Part shown: one piece after another, positions 30,889 to 43,040 of the stretch
Position numbering within the stretch: position 1 is the stretch's first letter
Layout: each line of letters opens with the position of its first letter
Assembly: GCF_016650815.1 (NCBI RefSeq)
Contig: NZ_JAEKEZ010000015.1
Span: 62,001 to 126,000, forward strand
Source: Pseudomonas sp. TH31
GTDB taxonomy: Bacteria > Pseudomonadota > Gammaproteobacteria > Pseudomonadales > Pseudomonadaceae
Direction of reading: 5' to 3'
Length of the DNA: 64,000 bases
The notes under the pieces: generated by a model
The model's input: the letters and a program-made list of their open reading frames with translations, nothing else
Told to the model about the DNA's origin: nothing
Databases searched by the model: none
Position numbers and translations under genes: made by a program

Positions 30889-32031
30889 TTAGATTGATGT
30901 TGCGCCCAGTGCCGCGATGATCTGGCGCAATACCGGCGAATTCCCCTCAATGCGCACCTGCAACCCGTCAATCTCGCGCCGCAACGGATAATGCTTGCGC
31001 AGCGCATCGAACGCCGCACGCTGCTCGCTGACATGACCGACAAGGCTGCGGCGAAAATCTGCATCGTCGCGACGCGGGTCGTACACGCCGCGGCACACCA
31101 TCGCCAGCGCCCAGGCCGGGTCGCTGTCAGCGTTCAAGGTCACGTGTGATAACCAGGGCGCCGGCAGCAAATCGCTCAGGCTGACCTGGGCCGGCTGACC
31201 GAGAAAGTCGCAATACGCCTGATAGATCTGCGCCGTGCCGCGTTGTTTGCCGTCGAGGCTGTAACCGGCGATATGCGGGGTCGCCAGCACGCAGAGTTCG
31301 GCCAGTGCCACATCGACCTCAGGTTCGCCCTCCCAGACGTCCAGCACCGCTTGCAGGTCTTCACGCTGCAGCAACACCTGACGCAAGGCGGCGTTGTCCA
31401 CTACCGGACCACGACTGGCATTGATCAACCAGGTGCCGGGCTTGAGTCGATTCAAACGGGGTTTGTCGAACAGATGCCAGGTCGTTTGAGCGCCATGCTT
31501 CTTTAAAGGGGTGTGCAGGCTGATGACGTCGCACTGCTCGATGATCTGTTCAAGGCTGACGTAATCGCCGCCCTCAACCGCTTGCCGTGGTGGATCGCAA
31601 ACCAGCACGTTCCAGCCCAGACCTTTCAGCACGTTGACCAGCCGCCCCCCTACCTCCCCCGCACCGACCACACCATAGGTGCGCTGCGTCAGGTCGGCGC
31701 CTTCGATTTCGGCCAGGGTCAGCAGACTGCCAAGCACATAGTCGACCACGCCCCGGGCATTGCAGCCGGGCGCGCTGGACCAGGTAATGCCGGCCTGCTG
31801 AAAGTAATCCAGATCCAAGTGATCGGTACCGATGGTGCAGGTGCCGACAAACTTCACGTTGCTGCCTTCGAGCAATGCGCGGTTGACGTTGGTTACCGAG
31901 CGTACCAGCAACACATCGGCCTGTTCGACGGTGGCACGATCGATGGAACGCCCCGGCACCCGGCGGATTTCGCCGAAACCTTCGAAGAATGCATCAAGTA
32001 GCGGGATATTTTCATCGGCAACAATCAGCAT
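30889..32031 (-). CDS. pdxB: Erythronate-4-phosphate dehydrogenase
   Basis: PdxB catalyses the second step of pyridoxal 5'-phosphate synthesis, oxidising 4-phosphoerythronate with NAD. It is a D-2-hydroxyacid dehydrogenase: the NAD fold is at [12 protein letters not shown], the catalytic arginine in NASRGPVVD and the histidine in TPHIAGYS. The C-terminal PdxB dimerisation domain is present. ATG 32031 gives 380 residues and has AAAGGAG upstream. The gene stands alone between REP clusters. Confidence 0.96.
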   Translation of the reverse strand: MLIVADENIPLLDAFFEGFGEIRRVPGRSIDRATVEQADVLLVRSVTNVNRALLEGSNVKFVGTCTIGTDHLDLDYFQQAGITWSSAPGCNARGVVDYVLGSLLTLAEIEGADLTQRTYGVVGAGEVGGRLVNVLKGLGWNVLVCDPPRQAVEGGDYVSLEQIIEQCDVISLHTPLKKHGAQTTWHLFDKPRLNRLKPGTWLINASRGPVVDNAALRQVLLQREDLQAVLDVWEGEPEVDVALAELCVLATPHIAGYSLDGKQRGTAQIYQAYCDFLGQPAQVSLSDLLPAPWLSHVTLNADSDPAWALAMVCRGVYDPRRDDADFRRSLVGHVSEQRAAFDALRKHYPLRREIDGLQVRIEGNSPVLRQIIAALGATSI

Positions 32032-32097
32032 GGCGAAGCTCCTTTGGCGGATCGGCAGTTTAGGCGTAGATGCCGTGTCCCGCCTAGCACACATCCC

Positions 32098-32199
32098 GCG
32101 TAGGAGCTGCCGAGTGAAACGAGGCTGCGATCTTTTGACCTTGACCTTTGAAACAAGATCAAAAGATCGCAGCCTCGTTTCACTCGGCAGCTCCTACGC
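32098..32199. repeat. Perfect 39-bp REP palindrome
   Basis: Arms 32098-32136 and 32161-32199 are exact inverted complements (head GCGTAGGAGCTGCCG, module AGTGAAACGAGG, tail CTGCGATCTTTT). It lies between the divergent pdxB and MATE genes, an unusual place for a REP. Confidence 0.95.
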
Positions 32200-32317
32200 G
32201 GGTGTCTGTGCGCGCAAAAGAAGATTACAAATCCCTAACACAGCTCTTTTCCTGACCACTGCGTCAACGGGTAGAATGCGTCGCCTTACGCATCAAATCT
32301 CCCTGGACGCTTCGCCC

Positions 32318-33727
32318 TTGAATTCCGTAACTGACCGCCCCGCTGCAACCACCCTCACCCGCCCGGCCCGGGTTCGCCTGGAGCTGAAAAACCTGTTCGC
32401 CCTGGCGCTGCCGATCATGATCGCGCAACTGGCGACCACCGCCATGGGCTTCGTCGATGCGGTGATGGCCGGCCGGGTCGGGCCACGAGATCTCGCCGCC
32501 GTGGCGCTGGGCAACTCAATCTGGGTGCCGGTGTTCCTGCTGATGACCGGTACGTTGCTGGCGACCACGCCGAAAGTCGCCCAGCACTTCGGCGCCGGCA
32601 CTCACAGCGAGATCGGCCCGATCGTGCGTCAGGCGCTATGGCTGGCGCTGGTGGTGGGTTTGATGGCGACCGCCATGCTCATCGCTGCCGAACCGATCCT
32701 GCACATCATGAAGGTCGACCCCGAGCTGATCGGCCCGTGCATGCAATACCTGCATGGCATTGCCAGCGGTTTACCAGCGGTCGCGTTCTATCATGTGCTG
32801 CGCTGCTTCAGTGACGGCATGGGCCGCACTCGTCCGGCGATGAACCTCGGCTTGTGCGCCCTGGCGCTGAACATCCCGCTGAACTACATCTTCATTTATG
32901 GCCACTTGGGCGTACCCGCCATGGGCGGCGCCGGCTGTGGCTGGGCGACGGGGATTGTGATGTGGTTCATGGCCCTCGGCATGGCAGCCTATACACGCTG
33001 GGCGCCCGCCTACCGGAAAAGCGAGCTGTTCAGCCGCTTCGACTGGCCACAATGGTCAGTGATCAAACGCCTGCTGGGCATCGGCCTGCCGATCGGCATT
33101 GCGGTATTCGCCGAATCGAGCATCTTCGCCGTGATTGCCCTGCTGATCGGCAGCCTCGGCGCAACCGTCGTGGCCGGCCACCAGATCGCGCTGAACGTCA
33201 GCTCGCTGGTCTTCATGATCCCTTACTCGCTGGGGATGGCCGTCACCGTGCGCGTCGGCCAGGCATTGGGCCGCAATGAACCGCGTGAAGCCCGCTTCGC
33301 CGCGGGCGTCGGCATGGGCAGCGCGCTGGCTTATGCCTGTCTCTCCGCAAGCATGATGTTGTTGCTGCGCGAACACATCGCAACGATCTACACCGCCGAC
33401 CCGACGGTGATCCATGTGGCGGCGATGCTGATCGTGTACTCGGCGCTGTTTCAGTTTTCCGATGCGCTCCAGGTCACGGCAGCCGGCGCACTGCGCGGCT
33501 ATCAGGACACGCGGGTGACGATGATCCTGACACTGTTCGCGTATTGGGGGATTGGCTTGCCGGTGGGTTATGCCCTGGGCCTGACCGATTGGTTCGGCGC
33601 GCCGAGTGGCCCGAGCGGGCTGTGGCAGGGTTTGATCGTGGGCTTGAGTTGCGCGGCGCTGATGCTGTCGATCCGCCTGACGCGCAGTGCACGCAAGCGG
33701 ATCCGCCTCAGCCAGTCGGCGGGTTAA
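32318..33727 (+). CDS. MATE multidrug efflux pump (NorM/PmpM-like)
   Basis: A cation-coupled drug exporter of the inner membrane with twelve predicted helices in two bundles. Family marks include [24 protein letters not shown], the paired [13 protein letters not shown] motif, and [12 protein letters not shown]. The start is uncertain: TTG 32318 gives a product beginning NSVTDRP, as I recall for relatives; the ATG at 32276 is in frame but overlaps a TAGAAT that looks like a -10. The 3' end overlaps tusA tail to tail by four bases. Confidence 0.88.
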   Translation: MNSVTDRPAATTLTRPARVRLELKNLFALALPIMIAQLATTAMGFVDAVMAGRVGPRDLAAVALGNSIWVPVFLLMTGTLLATTPKVAQHFGAGTHSEIGPIVRQALWLALVVGLMATAMLIAAEPILHIMKVDPELIGPCMQYLHGIASGLPAVAFYHVLRCFSDGMGRTRPAMNLGLCALALNIPLNYIFIYGHLGVPAMGGAGCGWATGIVMWFMALGMAAYTRWAPAYRKSELFSRFDWPQWSVIKRLLGIGLPIGIAVFAESSIFAVIALLIGSLGATVVAGHQIALNVSSLVFMIPYSLGMAVTVRVGQALGRNEPREARFAAGVGMGSALAYACLSASMMLLLREHIATIYTADPTVIHVAAMLIVYSALFQFSDALQVTAAGALRGYQDTRVTMILTLFAYWGIGLPVGYALGLTDWFGAPSGPSGLWQGLIVGLSCAALMLSIRLTRSARKRIRLSQSAG

Positions 33728-33975
33728 GCGAGTTTCTTGCGGATCCAGTAGAGGTAGGTACCGGCCTCTTCATGCTGCGCAACCAGTTCGTGGTCGAGGA
33801 ACACGCAAAACTTGGGGATATCGCGACGGGTCGACGGGTCGGTGGCGATCACCTTGAGCAAGCCGCCGGGCGCCAGGTCACGAATGTGCTGGTGCAACAT
33901 CATCACCGGCTCCGGACAGTTGAGGCCGGTGGCGTCGAGGGTGCCGTCTACCGGCGTATCAAGCATTTCACTCAT
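33724..33975 (-). CDS. tusA: Sulfur carrier protein TusA
   Basis: TusA relays persulfide sulfur, in E. coli from IscS to TusBCD for tRNA 2-thiouridine. The active cysteine is Cys20 in [14 protein letters not shown], the family's CPxP signature. The 83 residues are usual. AGGAGTGAATC precedes the ATG. Confidence 0.93.
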   Translation of the reverse strand: MSEMLDTPVDGTLDATGLNCPEPVMMLHQHIRDLAPGGLLKVIATDPSTRRDIPKFCVFLDHELVAQHEEAGTYLYWIRKKLA

Positions 33976-34040
33976 GATTCACTCCTGAAACTGGCCGGCA
34001 TTGTCGCGCATTGCCGGGTGTTCGGTCATCTGTGTCATAA

Positions 34041-34070
34041 CACGGCCCGAGCCTTCGGCAGCTCCTACAG
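34041..34070 (-). repeat. Single REP arm
   Basis: CACGGCCCGAGCC followed by TTCGGCAGCTCCTACAG. No inverted partner is nearby. Confidence 0.75.
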
Positions 34071-34108
34071 GGATGGCGTACATCCTGGCCCGCCGTTGTA
34101 AGCGATGA

Positions 34109-35182
34109 TCAACGGGACTTGGGTTTCTTCACATCAATCCGGCGCAAATGGCAGGTCACTTCTTCGCGGTCGTGGTACAGCTGCTTGCAACCGATCTCGA
34201 CCTTGATGCCGCGCTCCTTGAAGCCATCGGCGATGCGTTCGAGCAAGCGCTTCACTTCCGCGTAACGCTGTTTCATCGGCAGCTTGAGGTTGACCACCGC
34301 TTCGCGGCAATGCCCTTCGCCAATCCACTCTTCCAGCATCGCAGCGTTACGCGCCGGTTTCTCGACGATGTCGCACACCATCCAGTCCACTGGCTGCCGA
34401 GGCTTGAAGGTAAAACCGTCGGCCATCAAGTGCTGCACCAGGCCGGTGTCCATCAGGCTTTCGGCCATCGGGCCGTTGTCGATGGCGGTCACCAGCATGC
34501 CACGGTTGACCAGTTGCCAGGTCCAGCCGCCGGGCGCAGCGCCCAGGTCAACGCCGGTCATGTCGCTGTGCAAACGCTCGTCCCACTGGTCGCGCGGGAT
34601 GAAATGGTGCCAGGCCTCCTCCAGCTTCAGGGTCGAACGACTTGGCGCGTCACGCGGGAACTTCAGCCGTGGAATGCCCATCGGCCACATCGCCGAGTTG
34701 TTCGACTCGGCCAGACCGACGAATACTTCACGGCCGCTTTTGAAGGTCAGCAACAGACGCGGCTTGCTGGCGTCTTCCACCAGTTTGCCGGCTGCCATCA
34801 GCGCTTTGCGCAGGTGACCTTCGAACTTCTTGCAGAAGTTCGACAGTTCCTTGCCATCGTTGGTGTCGACCATTTCCAGCCATAGGCTGCCGCAAACCGG
34901 GAAGTCGACAATGTGCGCCAGGATCACGCTGATGCGGTCGGTTTCCGGCAGATCGATGAAGATCCCGCGAGCCCATTGGCGCGGGAAGATCAATTCGGCA
35001 AAACGCTGGCCCCGCATCAGGCGCTCGGCGCCGTCTTCCTCGGTGCAAATAAATTCGGCGCAGGCGCTGGCGGTCTTGGCCTTGGCATAACCGGCCACGT
35101 TCAACCGTGCGGCGTGTTCGGAAATCTCGGAACAGACTTCGCCTTCGAAGCCCGGCCGGCAATGCATAAAGAGGGTGTTCAT
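34109..35182 (-). CDS. rlmM: 23S rRNA 2'-O-ribose methyltransferase RlmM
   Basis: RlmM methylates C2498 of 23S rRNA using S-adenosylmethionine. The N-terminal THUMP-like region starts MNTLFMHCRPGFEGE; the Rossmann-like methyltransferase domain shows VDLGAAPGGWTWQL, and the K-D-K-E type residues in PVDWMVCDIVEKPAR and NLKLPMKQRY. ATG 35182 gives 357 residues and has AGGAGTAAGA upstream; the longer frame to 35248 lacks support. Confidence 0.95.
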   Translation of the reverse strand: MNTLFMHCRPGFEGEVCSEISEHAARLNVAGYAKAKTASACAEFICTEEDGAERLMRGQRFAELIFPRQWARGIFIDLPETDRISVILAHIVDFPVCGSLWLEMVDTNDGKELSNFCKKFEGHLRKALMAAGKLVEDASKPRLLLTFKSGREVFVGLAESNNSAMWPMGIPRLKFPRDAPSRSTLKLEEAWHHFIPRDQWDERLHSDMTGVDLGAAPGGWTWQLVNRGMLVTAIDNGPMAESLMDTGLVQHLMADGFTFKPRQPVDWMVCDIVEKPARNAAMLEEWIGEGHCREAVVNLKLPMKQRYAEVKRLLERIADGFKERGIKVEIGCKQLYHDREEVTCHLRRIDVKKPKSR

Positions 35183-35290
35183 TCTTACTCCTGGGCAGAT
35201 GGCGAGAAATTCAACCACTGCACGATGCCCAGGCTTGCGTTGAAGCAAAGCCTGTCACGAAAAACGCCGCATGATAGCCGAGTTCGGAAC

Positions 35291-35560
35291 CCAGGGTCTG
35301 TTGATGCTTGCTGACGACCGCGACGCAGACCCATTTGGCGCTGGGCAAGGCGCGAGGAACGCAGTTTGGTTGTTCCAAATAAGTTCCGAGCAACGCAGCC
35401 CAGCGCCAAATGGGTCGCGTCCCTTCGGGTTGCGCGCTAACGTGTGCGAGGCTGCGTTGCGGGATTTGCCAAGGGAACAACCATTGGCGGCATCCCGCGC
35501 CTTGCCTCGCACACGTTAGCATCGCAACGCGGTTCGCCAGCAAGCATCAACAGACCCTGG
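35291..35560. repeat. 270-bp triple-nested palindrome
   Basis: A perfect 23-bp terminal inverted repeat (35291-35313 and 35538-35560, starting CCAGGGTCTG) encloses two further perfect palindromes: 19 bp at 35328-35346/35398-35416 (GACCCATTTGGCGCTGGGC) and 17 bp at 35436-35452/35504-35520 (GCTAACGTGTGCGAGGC). The second has an extra inner stem GCGGGAT/ATCCCGC. Together they fold as a three-way junction. No gene is credible inside. It lies between the divergent rlmM and acnA, and resembles neither REP family. Confidence 0.85.
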
Positions 35561-35670
35561 ACTTGTCCATAGAGTCCAGTAATTAGCCTTAAGCATCAAA
35601 GAGGACTAGGTTTAAACCTCAGTTCGTTCCCTCAGTCCGTAGCCGTGCGGACCCTAAGGAGTCATTTCAA

Positions 35671-38412
<2,742 letters not shown>

Positions 38413-38427
38413 ACCTGCTGCTGACAG

Positions 38428-38455
38428 AAACGCCGCCTTCGGGCGGTGTTTTTGT
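38428..38455 (+). terminator. Intrinsic terminator of acnA
   Basis: ACGCCGCC-TTCG-GGCGGTGT (38430-38449) is followed by TTTTTGTTT; the loop is the stable UUCG type. Confidence 0.85.
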
Positions 38456-38512
38456 TTGTGTCACTGACGTCTCTATAATCGCCTCGCATTTATAGGCCCT
38501 GCACAAAGCACT

Positions 38513-38603
38513 TGTAGGAGCGAGCCTGCTCGCGAAGGGGCCATAACATTCAAAATCATCATCGACTGATGCACCGCATTCGCGAGCAGGCTCGCTCCCA
38601 CAT
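38513..38603. repeat. REP palindrome, GAGCAGGCTCGCTCC type
   Basis: The left arm TGTAGGAGCGAGCCTGCTCGCGA (from 38513; 23 bases, split as TGTAGGAGCGAG + CCTGCTCGCGA) is inverted at 38580-38603. It lies between acnA and the CPBP gene. Confidence 0.85.
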
Positions 38604-38646
38604 GGGGCCATGGCGTCTCACAAAATTTCGGACACAAGGATTTCAC

Positions 38647-39438
38647 ATGCTCGCTCTGCCATGGCTGCACCTGGCACTCCTCTCCCTTGGCTATGCACTG
38701 GCCCTGGTCTTCGGCCACCTCAACTGGCTGGCAGCGATTTCCGTCGCACTGTTGCTGATCGCCGGTTTCGCCGTGTACCAGCGAGCGGTGCCTGTCGGCC
38801 GCTACCTCGGTCACGGCTTGTTCATCTTCCTGGCGTTGGCGCTGGCCATGCATTGGCTGCCGGGCTTTTACAACGGTCGCGGCATCAACCCGCAGCGTTT
38901 CAGCGACGACGCCGTGCCGTTTTCCATGTACCTGAACCAGGACAAGCCGCTGATCGGCTTCTGGCTGTTGCTGGTCTGCCCGTGGATTGCCGGCCGGCGT
39001 TCTCTGCGCCTGTCGATTTACGCCACCGCCCTCGCCCTGATCCTGAGTGTCGTGCTCGCCCTCGGCGGTGCCGTGTTGCTGGGCATGATCAGCTGGGCGC
39101 CGAAATGGCCGGACCAGGCCTGGCTGTGGGTGGCGAACAACCTGCTGCTGGTGACGCTGGTTGAGGAAGCGCTGTTTCGCGGCTACATCCAGGGCGGCCT
39201 GAGCCGGCACTTCAAACACCTGCCCTACGGCGAAAACCTTGCACTGCTGCTCGCCTCGCTGGTGTTCGGCCTGGCGCATCTGGGCGCAGGCTGGCAATGG
39301 GTGCTGCTGGCGAGCCTGGCGGGTGTCGGCTATGGTCTGGCCTACCGATTTGGCGGGTTGGGTGCGGCCATCGCTACCCATTTCGGCCTGAACCTGCTGC
39401 ATTTCGGCTTGTTCACCTATCCGATGCTCGCAGGGTGA
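38647..39438 (+). CDS. CPBP-family intramembrane metalloprotease
   Basis: A polytopic CAAX-protease/bacteriocin-processing (Abi) family protein of 263 residues with seven or eight hydrophobic segments. The motifs are EE-x3-R at Glu173-Glu174-Arg178 (VEEALFRG), then FGLAHLG, and ATHFGLN, which together form the metal site. Substrates are unknown; related proteins cleave membrane proteins or give bacteriocin immunity. AAGGA precedes the ATG. Confidence 0.9.
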   Translation: MLALPWLHLALLSLGYALALVFGHLNWLAAISVALLLIAGFAVYQRAVPVGRYLGHGLFIFLALALAMHWLPGFYNGRGINPQRFSDDAVPFSMYLNQDKPLIGFWLLLVCPWIAGRRSLRLSIYATALALILSVVLALGGAVLLGMISWAPKWPDQAWLWVANNLLLVTLVEEALFRGYIQGGLSRHFKHLPYGENLALLLASLVFGLAHLGAGWQWVLLASLAGVGYGLAYRFGGLGAAIATHFGLNLLHFGLFTYPMLAG

Positions 39439-39542
39439 CGCAACGGTCGTTTTGCGACGAACCACTGATTATTGAAAAATACCTTCAATAAATTCCCGAC
39501 CTTGCCGACACCCTGTCAAAGCCTCACGGATTGAAAAAAGCC

Positions 39543-41108
39543 ATGCGTAATAACCAACCCACTACACAACGCGAACGGACCTTCCCGGCTCAGCAACGGT
39601 TGATTTCCACAACCGACGCCAAAGGCGTGATCACCTACTGCAACGACGCTTTCGTCGAAATCAGCGGGTTTTCTCGTGAAGAGTTGATCCGTGCGCCGCA
39701 CAACCTGGTCCGTCACCCTGACGTCCCGGCAGCGGTATTCGCGCACATGTGGGGTACTTTGAAACAAGGCTTGCCATGGATGGGCATTGTCAAGAATCGT
39801 TGCAAGACCGGTGACCACTATTGGGTTAACGCCTATGTCACGCCGGTTTTCGAAGGCAATCAGGTGATCGGCTACGAGTCGGTGCGGATCAAACCCACCG
39901 CCGAACAGATCCGCCGTGCCGAAGCGCTTTACCAACGCATCAACCAGGGCAAGTCGGCGATCCCTTCGACTGACAAGTGGCTGCCGGTCCTTCAGGACTG
40001 GGTGCCGTTTATTCTGGTCAGCCAACTGAGCTTCATGATCGGCGCGTCGCTGAACTCCCACTGGGGGTTTGCCCTGGCCGCCGGCCTGTCGGTACCCCTG
40101 GGCCTGATGGGCTTGAGCTGGCAACAGCGGGGCCTCAAGCGCCTGCTGGTCCTGGCCGGGCAAACCACCTCCGACCCGCTGATCGCGCAGATGTACACCG
40201 ACAGCCGTGGCGCCCAGGCGCGACTGGAGATGTCGATCCTCAGCCAGGAAGCTCGCCTGAAAACCTGCCTGACCCGTCTGCAGGACACCGCCGAGCACCT
40301 GACCGAGCAAGCGAAGCAATCCGACACCCTGGCCCACAAGAGCTCCAGCGGCCTGGAACGCCAGCGCGTCGAAACCGAGCAAGTGGCCACCGCCGTCAAT
40401 CAGATGGCCGCCACCACCCAGGAAGTCGCCAGCCACGTGCAACGCACGGCTGACGCGACCCAGGAAGCCAATCGCCTGACCGGTCGTGGTCGTGATATCG
40501 CCGGGGAAACCCGCGAAGCCATCCAGCGGCTGTCGGTGGTGGTCGGTGAAACCGGCCTGACCGTCACTCAACTGGCCAAGGACAGCGACGAAATCGGTGG
40601 CGTGGTTGATGTGATCAAAGGCATCGCCGACCAGACCAACCTGCTGGCGCTGAACGCTGCCATCGAAGCGGCTCGCGCCGGTGAAATGGGCCGTGGTTTT
40701 GCGGTTGTGGCGGACGAAGTGCGACAACTGGCGCAACGCACCAGCGAGTCCACCGGGCAGATCCATGCACTGATCGCCAAGCTGCAACAGACCGCCAACA
40801 CGGCCGTGCAGACCATGGACGCCGGCCATCGCCAGGCTGAAGAAGGTGTGGCGCGGGTACTGGAAGCGGACAAGGCACTGATCGGCATCAGCGAAGCGGT
40901 GGCTCACATCACCGATATGACCACGCAGATTGCGGCGGCAACCGAAGAGCAAAGCTCGGTGGCCGAAGAAATCAGCCGCAACATCAGCAACATCTCGCAA
41001 CTGGCGGACCAGACCTCGGACCAGGCACAACACTCGGCGTTGCTGAGTGAAGAACTGACCAAGACGGCCAATACCCAGTATTCGCTGGTGGAGCGCTTCA
41101 ACCGCTGA
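39543..41108 (+). CDS. aer: Aerotaxis receptor Aer (PAS-containing chemoreceptor)
   Basis: A chemoreceptor that senses redox or oxygen through an N-terminal PAS domain (about residues 15-115; [30 protein letters not shown]). A short hydrophobic double segment near residues 160-205 anchors it without a periplasmic domain. The cytoplasmic signalling hairpin carries the conserved tip [21 protein letters not shown]. No HAMP-periplasm arrangement is seen, as in Aer. I chose ATG 39543 over TTG 39531. Linkage to acnA and the cco oxidase genes matches P. aeruginosa as I recall it and suits an oxygen-sensing role. Confidence 0.9.
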   Translation: MRNNQPTTQRERTFPAQQRLISTTDAKGVITYCNDAFVEISGFSREELIRAPHNLVRHPDVPAAVFAHMWGTLKQGLPWMGIVKNRCKTGDHYWVNAYVTPVFEGNQVIGYESVRIKPTAEQIRRAEALYQRINQGKSAIPSTDKWLPVLQDWVPFILVSQLSFMIGASLNSHWGFALAAGLSVPLGLMGLSWQQRGLKRLLVLAGQTTSDPLIAQMYTDSRGAQARLEMSILSQEARLKTCLTRLQDTAEHLTEQAKQSDTLAHKSSSGLERQRVETEQVATAVNQMAATTQEVASHVQRTADATQEANRLTGRGRDIAGETREAIQRLSVVVGETGLTVTQLAKDSDEIGGVVDVIKGIADQTNLLALNAAIEAARAGEMGRGFAVVADEVRQLAQRTSESTGQIHALIAKLQQTANTAVQTMDAGHRQAEEGVARVLEADKALIGISEAVAHITDMTTQIAAATEEQSSVAEEISRNISNISQLADQTSDQAQHSALLSEELTKTANTQYSLVERFNR

Positions 41109-41125
41109 CAGGCACTGGAATGACA

Positions 41126-41158
41126 AAACCCGGACAGTGAAAACTTCCGGGTATTTTG
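41126..41158 (+). terminator. Probable terminator of aer
   Basis: ACCCGGA (41128-41134) pairs with TCCGGGT (41146-41152), followed by ATTTTG. Confidence 0.65.
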
Positions 41159-41196
41159 TGGCCGACCGGAAAGTGACGCTGCAGGGTAGACCGCCT

Positions 41197-41218
41197 TCGC
41201 GAGCAGGCTCGCTCCCAC
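41197..41218 (-). repeat. Single REP arm, GAGCAGGCTCGCTCC type
   Basis: TTCGCGAGCAGGCTCGCTCCC without an inverted partner. The following 300 bases (41219-41535) contain open frames on both strands but none I can support as a gene. Confidence 0.75.
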
Positions 41219-41535
41219 TTTGGTTCTGCGTGCATGGAATTATCGTGAGTCATTGCTCGCTCATCGCTACACCGTCGCTGGTCAGCGACCCCTCCAATCG
41301 GTAACTCGTCCTTTTCTGATGTCTTTCCTGACCCGTCTCTCTCACAGTCGCCCGCGCTGCTGGGCGTTGATCTGGAATATTCGTACAAGGTCTTCGGAGA
41401 GTCCTTCGAGTCGTGTCGGCGTTCATGAACTGGTGCGAAGTGGGCTACTGGAATATTCTTTCGCGGCCACTGTAGATGCAGTGGCAGGGCGTAGGAACCC
41501 TTACATGCTCATGACGCATTAGCGCTGTCGTTTGA

Positions 41536-41564
41536 TTGCGGCACTTAAACAGTGTCCGTAAGAT
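41536..41564 (+). promoter_or_regulatory. Candidate promoter of the DUF3077 gene
   Basis: TTGCGG (41536-41541) and TAAGAT (41559-41564) have a 17-base spacer. Transcription from here would give a leader of about 140 bases containing the folded element at 41603-41698. Confidence 0.45.
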
Positions 41565-41570
41565 CGTTCG

Positions 41571-41709
41571 CGGCGGCTGTGCGTGGGAAACGCTTCGGCG
41601 TGACCGAGGTTTCATGAGCACTCGGTTTCCTACATCCTGCGCACGGCTGCCACCCTAGCCCGTAGGAAGGCTGTTGGCAGTTCATATTCATGCTCATGAG
41701 ATTGAACAA
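41571..41709 (+). promoter_or_regulatory. Structured leader RNA with pseudoknot and start-site pairing
   Basis: Four complementary pairs are visible. P1: ACCGAG 41603-41608 / CTCGGT 41621-41626. P2: TTCCTAC 41627-41633 / GTAGGAA 41662-41668. P3: CTGCCA 41647-41652 / TGGCAG 41675-41680, interleaved with P2, making a pseudoknot. P4: the P1 loop CATGAGCA 41613-41620 can pair with TGCTCATG 41691-41698, just before the start codon at 41710. P4 would cover the ribosome-binding region, so translation control is plausible. Folding is by eye only. Confidence 0.5.
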
Positions 41710-42045
41710 ATGAAAATACTGACTCCGGATCCACCCTACAAAAAACCAACCCCCTACCCCGAAAACCGCTTCAAGCCGCTCACCAGCAACTGCGACGACA
41801 TGCCTACATTGTTCGTCGACACCCAAGCCCCACTCGATGCATTGATCGGCGCTGCCAAGTACCGAATCGAGGCCCTCACCCAGGTGTTCGAAAACCTGGC
41901 CATGCGCGGCACGATCGAGTGCGAGTCGTTCATCCTCAGTGACTTCGCCCTGCTCTGCGCCATTTCGTTGCGCGATGGCTGTGATGTGCTGGAGGTAGTT
42001 GAGCGTCGATTGCGACCGCGGCCTGAAGGTGTTTTGGTGGCGTGA
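41710..42045 (+). CDS. DUF3077-type small protein
   Basis: A 111-residue soluble protein (MKILTPDPPYKKPTPYP...) with a helical second half, NLAMRGTIECESFILSDFALLCAISLRDG. I recognise it as one of the many DUF3077/DUF6124-like Pseudomonas proteins, with proline-rich N-terminus and unknown function. The ATG at 41710 has only a weak GAG upstream and sits behind the folded leader. Confidence 0.75.
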   Translation: MKILTPDPPYKKPTPYPENRFKPLTSNCDDMPTLFVDTQAPLDALIGAAKYRIEALTQVFENLAMRGTIECESFILSDFALLCAISLRDGCDVLEVVERRLRPRPEGVLVA

Positions 42046-42127
42046 TTAACCCGGGTAGTTGAGGCGTCTCGACTGGCGCCTTCGCGGGCAAGCCTTAATG
42101 CCGATCAATTAGGCGAAAGCCGACACT

Positions 42128-42223
42128 TGTAGGAGCGAGCTCGCTCGCGATGGTCGTTAACGATAACGCGTGGTTACTTGCTAAACGCGCCGCTCTTAAG
42201 TCCATCGCGAGGACGCTCGCTCC
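42128..42223. repeat. Degenerate REP palindrome
   Basis: TGTAGGAGCGAGCTCGCTCGCG (from 42128) and an imperfect inverted arm CCATCGCGAGGACGCTCGCTCC (42202-42223). The second arm lies within the MoxR remnant. Confidence 0.6.
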
Positions 42224-42395
42224 GGCCCAGCAGGTACTCGGACATGGCTTGCGCAACCCGACGCACCACTGCGCTTTTGGCAGTGCCCGGCGGACCGATC
42301 ACCAGGACGTGCTCCTGGGCAACGGCAGCCAGCACTATCAGCTCAGCCAACTGCTCGCGCCCCACCAAACCTTCAGTAGCGACACGAACGGCTTA
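42174..42395 (-). pseudogene. MoxR-type AAA ATPase remnant
   Basis: The minus-strand frame reads RVATEGLVGREQLAEL, then LAAVAQEHVLVIGPPGTAKSAVVRRVAQAM, an unmistakable MoxR/RavA ATPase start with Walker A GPPGTAKS. It is closed upstream by TAA at 42398-42396 and loses homology after AQAMSEYLLGR, where an ATPase would continue for about 250 residues. The rest of the gene is absent and a degenerate REP arm overlaps its end, so this is a leftover fragment about 70 codons long. Confidence 0.75.
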
Positions 42396-42563
42396 GCGTA
42401 TTTGCGAGGCTGTGTCCTTCATTGGCGTAAGTAATTGTGAAATTGGTGAGATATATCTACTGGTGGGGTTAACCCCTCAAACCACTCAGGTGTTTTTTGA
42501 CACTTGGATTAAAGTTCATCACTTCAGGGGAATGGCTGCACCTTTTTCACCAATCTCAAACGG

Positions 42564-43040
42564 TTATTTACTCTCTTTAGCTAGAGTGCCGAGCGCAGCA
42601 TCCTTCACCAGATAACGACCTTCAACATCGTTCAATACTTTCAGGCTGTTTCGTGCCATCACCACACCCACCTCCACTTCCTGCTTCAGATAAATGACTT
42701 CACCAGCTTTGGCAGTTACCGTAACTTTCGCCCAGTTTTCAGCTTTGGAGCTGATCACGTGTGGCCCTGGCGTTACATAAAAGTAAATGTACTGGTTACC
42801 TCGGTTGTAACCCATTTCCGAATCTGCCTCTTGGTCATCAAGGAAGACATTGAAGCGGACCATCATCCCGGCATTGCTTGGCCGGACTACATAGACCAAG
42901 CCCTTGTCCGCAACAGGTGCTTTGGGTAAAGAGTACTGTGCTACCTCCGCTTGCATGGCCTCCATTGATGGGACAGAGGCACAGCCGTAGAGCAGTGCAA
43001 TCGAGACAACAGCTGTAGTCTTTGAGAGTAATTTGATCAT
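42564..43040 (-). CDS. DUF2846 lipoprotein
   Basis: A 158-residue lipoprotein. The signal peptide ends in the lipobox LLYGC (cysteine 20), followed by the DUF2846 domain: GLVYVVRPSNAGMMVRFNVFLDD, GNQYIYFYVTPGPHVIS, AGEVIYLKQE. The outer or inner membrane location and role are unknown. AAAGGACG lies before the ATG. It is isolated within the accessory region. Confidence 0.85.
   Translation of the reverse strand: MIKLLSKTTAVVSIALLYGCASVPSMEAMQAEVAQYSLPKAPVADKGLVYVVRPSNAGMMVRFNVFLDDQEADSEMGYNRGNQYIYFYVTPGPHVISSKAENWAKVTVTAKAGEVIYLKQEVEVGVVMARNSLKVLNDVEGRYLVKDAALGTLAKESK

Noticed and set aside
41220..41522. 100-codon plus-strand frame after aer
   Set aside because: No ribosome site, no recognisable feature, and it begins in REP-adjacent DNA.
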